Shown: positions 59,806 to 64,000 of the stretch, one piece after another
Layout of the letters: every line of letters begins with the position of its first letter
Numbering within the stretch: the first letter of the stretch is position 1
NCBI GenBank assembly: GCA_021234155.1
Contig: JAJEKV010000015.1
Span: 58,001 to 122,000, forward strand
Reading direction: 5' to 3'
Length of the DNA: 64,000 nucleotides
From: Isoetes taiwanensis
Lineage: Eukaryota; Streptophyta; Lycopodiopsida; Isoetales; Isoetaceae
Notes under the pieces: model-generated
Databases searched by the model: none
What the model saw: the letters and a program-made list of their open reading frames with translations, nothing else
Told to the model about the DNA's origin: nothing
Position numbers and translations under genes: made by a program

Positions 59806-60118
59806 GCAATGGAGTGACATTCGCTATATATGCTAATATAAATTTTCTTTATGAAAGCAATGACGTGACATTTCCCATATGCGAATACAAGTTTTTATTT
59901 ATGACAGCAATGGAGCGATATTCCTCATATGCTCATATAAGTTGTATTTTATTTATAACAGCAATGGAGCGATATTCCCCATATGCTAATATAAGTTGTT
60001 TTTTATTTCTGACTGCAATGGAGCGATATTCCCCATATGCTAATATAAGTTGTTTTCTATTTATGACAGCAATGGAGCGATATTCTCCATAATATATGCT
60101 AATATAATTTTTTATCAT
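59806..60118 (+). repeat. Tandem array, about 58-bp unit
   Basis: Five units of GCAATGGAGCGATATTCCCC followed by ATATGCTAATATAAGTTGTT; the first two are more diverged (GTGACATT in place of GCGATATT). The array opens a 128-codon frame that is probably an artefact. Confidence 0.85.
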
Positions 60119-60339
60119 ATATCATGTTATGCAGGCGAACATTTTTGAAAGCATGGAGGGATTACCGATATGCTATTAGATGCACGATTATTTTTCACCT
60201 TTAAAAAGATGAATTTATTATTCTTTTTAACTACAAATCTAATCTTATTATCTTCTGTCATTCTTCATAGAAAAGAACAGGTATGGCAACAATATTATCT
60301 TACAGGTCAAGGACTATATCAATTTTTTCTGGAACTGAT

Positions 60340-60400
60340 TCTTCTTCACCTCGAATACGTGCTGATATATTTACAAAAGTACTTACTGCGTGCTATGAAT
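60340..60400 (+). pseudogene. Trace of a Copia RNase H C-terminus
   Basis: The reading RADIFTKVLTA resembles the ADIFTK motif that ends Copia RNase H domains, at the expected place shortly before the 3' LTR. Nothing else of the pol gene remains. Confidence 0.5.
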
Positions 60401-60570
60401 ATACTCTCAGAGGGAGCTCGGGTTTTTTCCTTTTGATTCCCACAAAAGGTTTTTTTTACTCGAGCTAGAGATCAACTCTGCAGGGGGGACATACATCATA
60501 CATTGTGCATTTGATCTCACCCTCGAAGATACATGCTACTTATTTTGTTTTACAAAGAGACCAAGATTGT

Positions 60571-60578
60571 AGGGGGGA
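60571..60578 (+). other. Polypurine tract
   Basis: AGGGGGGA directly precedes the TG of the right LTR. Confidence 0.8.
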
Positions 60579-60818
60579 TGTTAGAATGTATTTATAATAC
60601 ATCCATACAATCTTAGCCTTTGTCTATTGATAGGTCATTGTTTATTAATAGTTCATGGAGCTAAAGTGTCTTTGCCTATTAGCCCTTCATTATTGTATAT
60701 AAGAGCATGTACTCTTCATGAATAATATATTCACTTTTGGGATTACCTTGTGTTCCTTCTCTCTCGTTCACTTTGTCTTGCTGCGTCACTTTATTCCTTG
60801 CATGTTATATTTCCAACA
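60579..60818 (+). repeat. Right LTR
   Basis: Starts TGTTAGAATG and ends TTTCCAACA; co-linear with the left LTR. Confidence 0.93.
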
Positions 60819-61528
60819 TAATCAGCTGTGAAGAAAAGGCCCAGGGAGAAGAGCCCGGTATCAAATACGGGGATCACTACACAATAGCTCAAGCACGGTG
60901 CAGCATAGATCTGTGGCTCATCGTCATTGCCACAACCTGCGGAGTTGGAGCAGCTCTGACTGTTATCAACAACCTGGGCCAAATCGGCCTGTCATTGGGC
61001 TACACAACTACACAAACTAATACTTTTGTAGCGCTGCTAAGCATCTGGGACTACCTGGGGGGCGTTGCCACTGGGGCCTTGTCCGATATACTACTGCGGA
61101 AATATGGTGTGCCAAGCCATTCTTCTTTGCATTATCTCTGGGCATCATCTCGGCAGGGAACCTAGTCCTCGGCCTCAATTTCATGCCTGAAACTCTGCTC
61201 ACCGGTTCCGTGCTAATTGGTCTCAGCTTGGAAGGTCAGTGGGCAGTGCTCTTCACCATTATTGCTGAAATTTTTGGACTGAATAATTATGCAACTCTGC
61301 ACCATTGCAAAGGGTGTGGGTATGTACCTGCTGTCTGTTAAGCTTGCTGGATTGTTGTATGATAAAGAGGCCCATGAACCTGGCGGGATGTGTTTTGGCA
61401 CACATTGCTTCCGCAGCACATTCTTGGTCATGTCTGGAGCTTGTCTCTTGGGATGCCTAGCCAGCGCCATAGTCACCCTCCGCACAGCCAAGTTTTACAA
61501 GAATGTGGTCAGATGCTCCTGCGTCTAA
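60819..61528 (+). pseudogene. NFD4/nodulin-like MFS transporter, 3' part
   Basis: After the retroelement the frame reads KAQGEEPGIKYGDHYTIAQA and then IDLWLIVIATTCGVGAALTV, INNLGQIGLSLGY and LSIWDYLGGVATGALSDILL, all typical of the C-terminal half of NFD4-like transporters. A frame break near 61,110 is followed by FFALSLGIISAGNLVLGLNF and GSVLIGLSLEGQWAVLFTII. Another break near 61,285 leads to KGVGMYLLSVKLAGLLYDKE and the last membrane segment, ending at 61,528. The gene has at least three frame breaks in addition to the insertion. Its 3' end is duplicated at 6.1-6.6 kb. Confidence 0.85.
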
Positions 61529-62120
61529 TTGTTTCCTTTTCTCAACTATAAGTAGGAAAATGCTCGGTTTGAAGATCTTGTTTGAGGAAAGCCTTCGATG
61601 CGAGCAAAATCCCTGCATCTGCAGCTTTGGGCCAGTTTCAACCAGGGCTAGATTTAACCTTTGATGTATCTCGTGCTCTGACACAATGTAGAAGAATAGT
61701 ATATTGTTTTTCCCATCAACATATTGTGATTTTGCTTTCCAAATGTCAAATATTCTAGTGAAGTATTGCCTGCAACTTTGGGTCAGATTCAACCTTTTTC
61801 TTTTTTTGTGCAATGCATCTCAGATCCCTCTCTTAACATGTTTTTTTCTTGCTTTGTTATCTAACATTTGATGCTACATGATGTCTGATCGGCCTCTACC
61901 GACTCAGACGCTGTTCTGTCTGAGTTTTGTTAAGTGGCCTGTTGATCTGATCCTCTTGGGGTCTGTTGATCCGAATGATTTGATCGGATCAACAGGCCAA
62001 CCATTGTTTGCTGCACTTTCTTTTCTTTTTTGTGTATATTATTTGATTGTATAGCCAACTAGATTTTAACCCCACCTTATTGTGCACTTTTTATTCTCTA
62101 CTCTAAATTTTATCTGTCTA
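61529..62120. other. Downstream flank of the transporter pseudogene
   Basis: Non-coding. Part of it (about 61,820-61,900) is also present in reverse at 6,120-6,215. A short inverted repeat with GATCAACAGGCC lies near 61,940-62,000. Confidence 0.6.
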
Positions 62121-62122
62121 TC

Positions 62123-62165
62123 TCTCTACTAGGAACGGTGCCCAACATTGCTGGGCATAAGCTTT
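62123..62165 (+). mobile_element. Helitron-like 5' terminus
   Basis: TCTCTACTA at 62,123-62,131 followed by GGAACGGTGCCC and AACATTGCTGGGCATAA fits the 5' start of plant Helitrons. No Rep/helicase or 3' end was recognised. Confidence 0.4.
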
Positions 62166-62187
62166 GAACCTATAAATAATAATAGGG

Positions 62188-63230
62188 AAATTTACCAGAA
62201 TACCCTTAATTTTTCTGATATTTCCCTAAATACCCTTCATATTTTCAAAATTCCCAAAATGCCCTTGGGTCCCAAGAAAGAAGAAGAAGAAGAGATTTTA
62301 ACGTCACGCCACAAGGCAGCGTCCTATCGGACATGTGACACTTTACAACACACCCAGATGGGTCCTGCCCCCACCACTTTACATTGCTGAAGTGGGTCCT
62401 TCCCCCACCAACTTTACATTGCATGGCCACTTTCACAACGAGGCGTTGAACCCGGTATTCTGGGAAATATCAGAAAAATTAAGGGTATTCTGGTAAATTT
62501 CCCATAATAATATTGTAGCAATGAGAGATAGGGTACATTCGCACCAGCGGTTAAGTTAAGTTAAAATATGGTTTTTTACTAAATTTACATTCGCACCACT
62601 AGTTAAGTTAGCATATAATTAAGAAATATAGTTAAGAAGTTAAGTTAGCATATAATTAAGAAATATAGTTAAGAATTTAGTTAACTTTATTAACCAAAAA
62701 TATTAACTAAACTTGTCTTCGCACCTTGTTCAGTTAAGTTAGCAAAACTAACTAAAAGTTAACTAAATTAAAAATTAGCACTAAAAGTTAAATGACCTCA
62801 TAGAGGTTACTTTAAGTTTAGTTAAATGTGCTTATAATTTTTTATGCCTTTGGCTAACTTAACTAGACATATTCGCAAGCATTTAGTTAGCTAGTTAAGT
62901 TATTTTTTAATCAAATTTTTTAACTAAACGAGTGCGAAATGGTTTTTCGTTAAGTTAGCCTAACTAAATTTTTTAACTAGCTTTGGCGCGAACGCAATCA
63001 CCCGGTTAGTGTTAACTTAACTTAACGGTAAAAATTAACTTAACTAAACTTAACCATGTTCCCTAAATACCCTTCATATTTTCAAAATTCCCAAAATGCC
63101 CTTGGGTCCCAAGAAAAAGAAGGGCATTTTGGGAATTTTGAAAATATAAAGGGTATTCTGGGAAATATCAGAAAAATTAAGGGTATTCTGGTAAATTTCC
63201 CATAATAATATTGTAGCAATGAGAGATAGA
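62188..63230. mobile_element. Inverted-repeat element with a nested MITE
   Basis: The outer element has AAATTTACCAGAATACCCTT near 62,190 and its reverse complement near 63,175-63,200. The segment containing GGGAAATATCAGAAAAATTA and ending TTGTAGCAATGAGAGATAG is duplicated at about 62,460-62,532 and 63,158-63,229. Between them, about 62,540-63,057 is rich in TTAAGTTAGC and bounded by GGTTAAGTTAAGTTAA-like inverted ends, suggesting a separate MITE. A 40-bp palindrome (GGGCATTTTGGGAATTTTGA arms) lies at about 63,075-63,155. Confidence 0.65.
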
Positions 63231-64000
63231 TAGATAGTATTTCAATGAGAGAAGAGAGCATCTATATCCTATCCTAATATTAATAAGGTTATAATTATTG
63301 GAGGACGATTCTTTTGGCATATTATTGATTGATGCCTTACTAAAAAATTGACACCTAAGCGTTTTTGGTGCGCAACACTTCTATTGAAAGTTTTATGACA
63401 TGTATCAGATTAAGATAAAGGCGACAGGATTCCTGTGCGGCCTCTACAGTCAAGCTGCAACCATCGGGTCCGCCATGCCCAATCCATGAGCCATCTCCGG
63501 CATCCAAAATATTGGAGCTTAGGCTATGGCACCTTCTTGCTTCAAGAAAGACTCAAGCTCTTGCAGTGATTTTTCGCCTAGCAGCGGTAATCTACTTGGC
63601 AAAAGCTTGACATCTCATGGTTGCGCAGTTCTCTGTAGTGATCTGCTACTGCTGGAGGTTCGTTGGAGCTTCAACCGATTTTCTGCCATAAGATGCCCCT
63701 TTTCGTATTTAGCAGAGGTTTCGACACAGCAGATTATAGGCTCGAATTCTGAGACTAACCTCTTCATACTCTGCTTCCAGAGTGGAGCCTTTATGACAGA
63801 TTGCCAGCCTTCTCCTTGCCCGGATGCCCTATTGTTGAGGATCTATTTGGAGCTTGCTTTAAGAAAGCTTCGTCTGTTTAAAATTTGGGGCAAATTCGCC
63901 CATGAGAGAAGAGGTGCCCGTTTCGCCATTTTGGATAGAACAATCCATAGCAGAACCATTAACATATAATTCAACCCAGAACCCAAAGCCTCAGAAGGAA
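63231..64000. other. Window end, no recognised gene
   Basis: An open frame of 147 codons (63,526-63,969, plus) is Ser/Leu/Cys-rich and matches no family I know. The minus strand of the same stretch is also partly open. Neither can be supported as a gene. Confidence 0.3.

Larger units (their letters stand above)
57416..60818 (+). mobile_element. Non-autonomous LTR retroelement inside the transporter pseudogene
   Basis: LTRs lie at 57,416-57,646 (231 bp) and 60,579-60,818 (240 bp), flanked by TAATC at 57,411-57,415 and 60,819-60,823. A PBS follows the first LTR and a G-rich PPT precedes the second. The LTRs are nearly identical except for about 9 bp (GAGCATGTACTC) present in the right copy. 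The 2.9-kb interior lacks a polyprotein; it holds a LINE fragment, two tandem arrays and a trace of a Copia-type RNase H tail. It must have been mobilised in trans. Confidence 0.93.

Noticed and set aside
59706-60092. 128-codon open frame
   Set aside because: It is a by-product of two tandem arrays whose unit lengths keep the frame open.
63526-63969. 147-codon open frame at the window end
   Set aside because: No recognised motif, and the opposite strand is also partly open; insufficient support as a gene.

Overview
The window looks like nuclear DNA of a land plant. It is AT-rich, gene-poor and full of nested transposable elements. Plant hallmarks include Copia and Ty3 LTR retrotransposons primed by initiator tRNA-Met (TGGTATCAGAGC sites), L1 and other LINE fragments, a hAT-type MITE, PPR-protein relics and relics of an NFD4/nodulin-like transporter. 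A non-flowering plant is possible but not shown. I found no rRNA, tRNA or CRISPR array.

Layout. 1-12,600 is mostly non-coding, with local duplications, a transporter 3'-end fragment (6.1-6.6 kb, - strand), a decayed kinase gene (7.9-9.3 kb, +) and an L1 zf-RVT fragment (9.8-10.1 kb, -). 12.6-17.6 kb is microsatellite-rich, with two long (GATA)n blocks and a LINE 3' end. 17.6-36.9 kb holds two inverted copies of a fold-back element (20.6-21.4 and 32.3-33.1 kb), a MITE, PPR fragments, an L1 tail and one exon of an unrecognised membrane protein.

37.4-52.1 kb is the main discovery. It is a minus-strand Ty3-type retroelement with a 1.58-kb LTR at 50,504-52,081, a PBS at 50,491-50,502, and decayed gag, protease and truncated RT at 39,702-37,456. 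Between PBS and gag lies a block of two extra genes on the same strand. The first (49,217-47,982) starts Met-Met-ARTKQTARK, which is exactly the first nine residues of the histone H3 tail, and ends in the same frame with an indel-free H3 core. About 300 residues lie between tail and core, with stop codons at two places. The second (47,338 to 39,922) encodes a novel 507-residue protein with a strongly acidic segment. Each gene has its own CTATAAATAG box about 100-120 bp before its ATG. Three copies of a 67-bp palindromic hairpin lie upstream of them. I read this as a retroelement carrying an H3-like histone and an acidic partner.

The block was later hit twice. A Copia element (40,239-46,126, TSD TTCTT, near-identical LTRs) split the acidic-protein gene without disturbing its frame. 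A hAT MITE (49,750-50,367, TSD CTAGCTTA) landed just inside the PBS. The Copia element has most domains intact but has lost the integrase-RT junction.

52.1-64 kb holds an unrecognised decayed coding region (-), a tandem array of roughly 160-bp units (54.2-55.7 kb), a possible small two-exon gene (55.9-56.4 kb), and an NFD4-like transporter pseudogene (56.98-61.53 kb). A 3.4-kb LTR element with TSD TAATC interrupts that pseudogene and itself contains a LINE fragment and two tandem arrays. A Helitron-like 5' end and a nested MITE follow. All identifications were made by eye; no database search was run.
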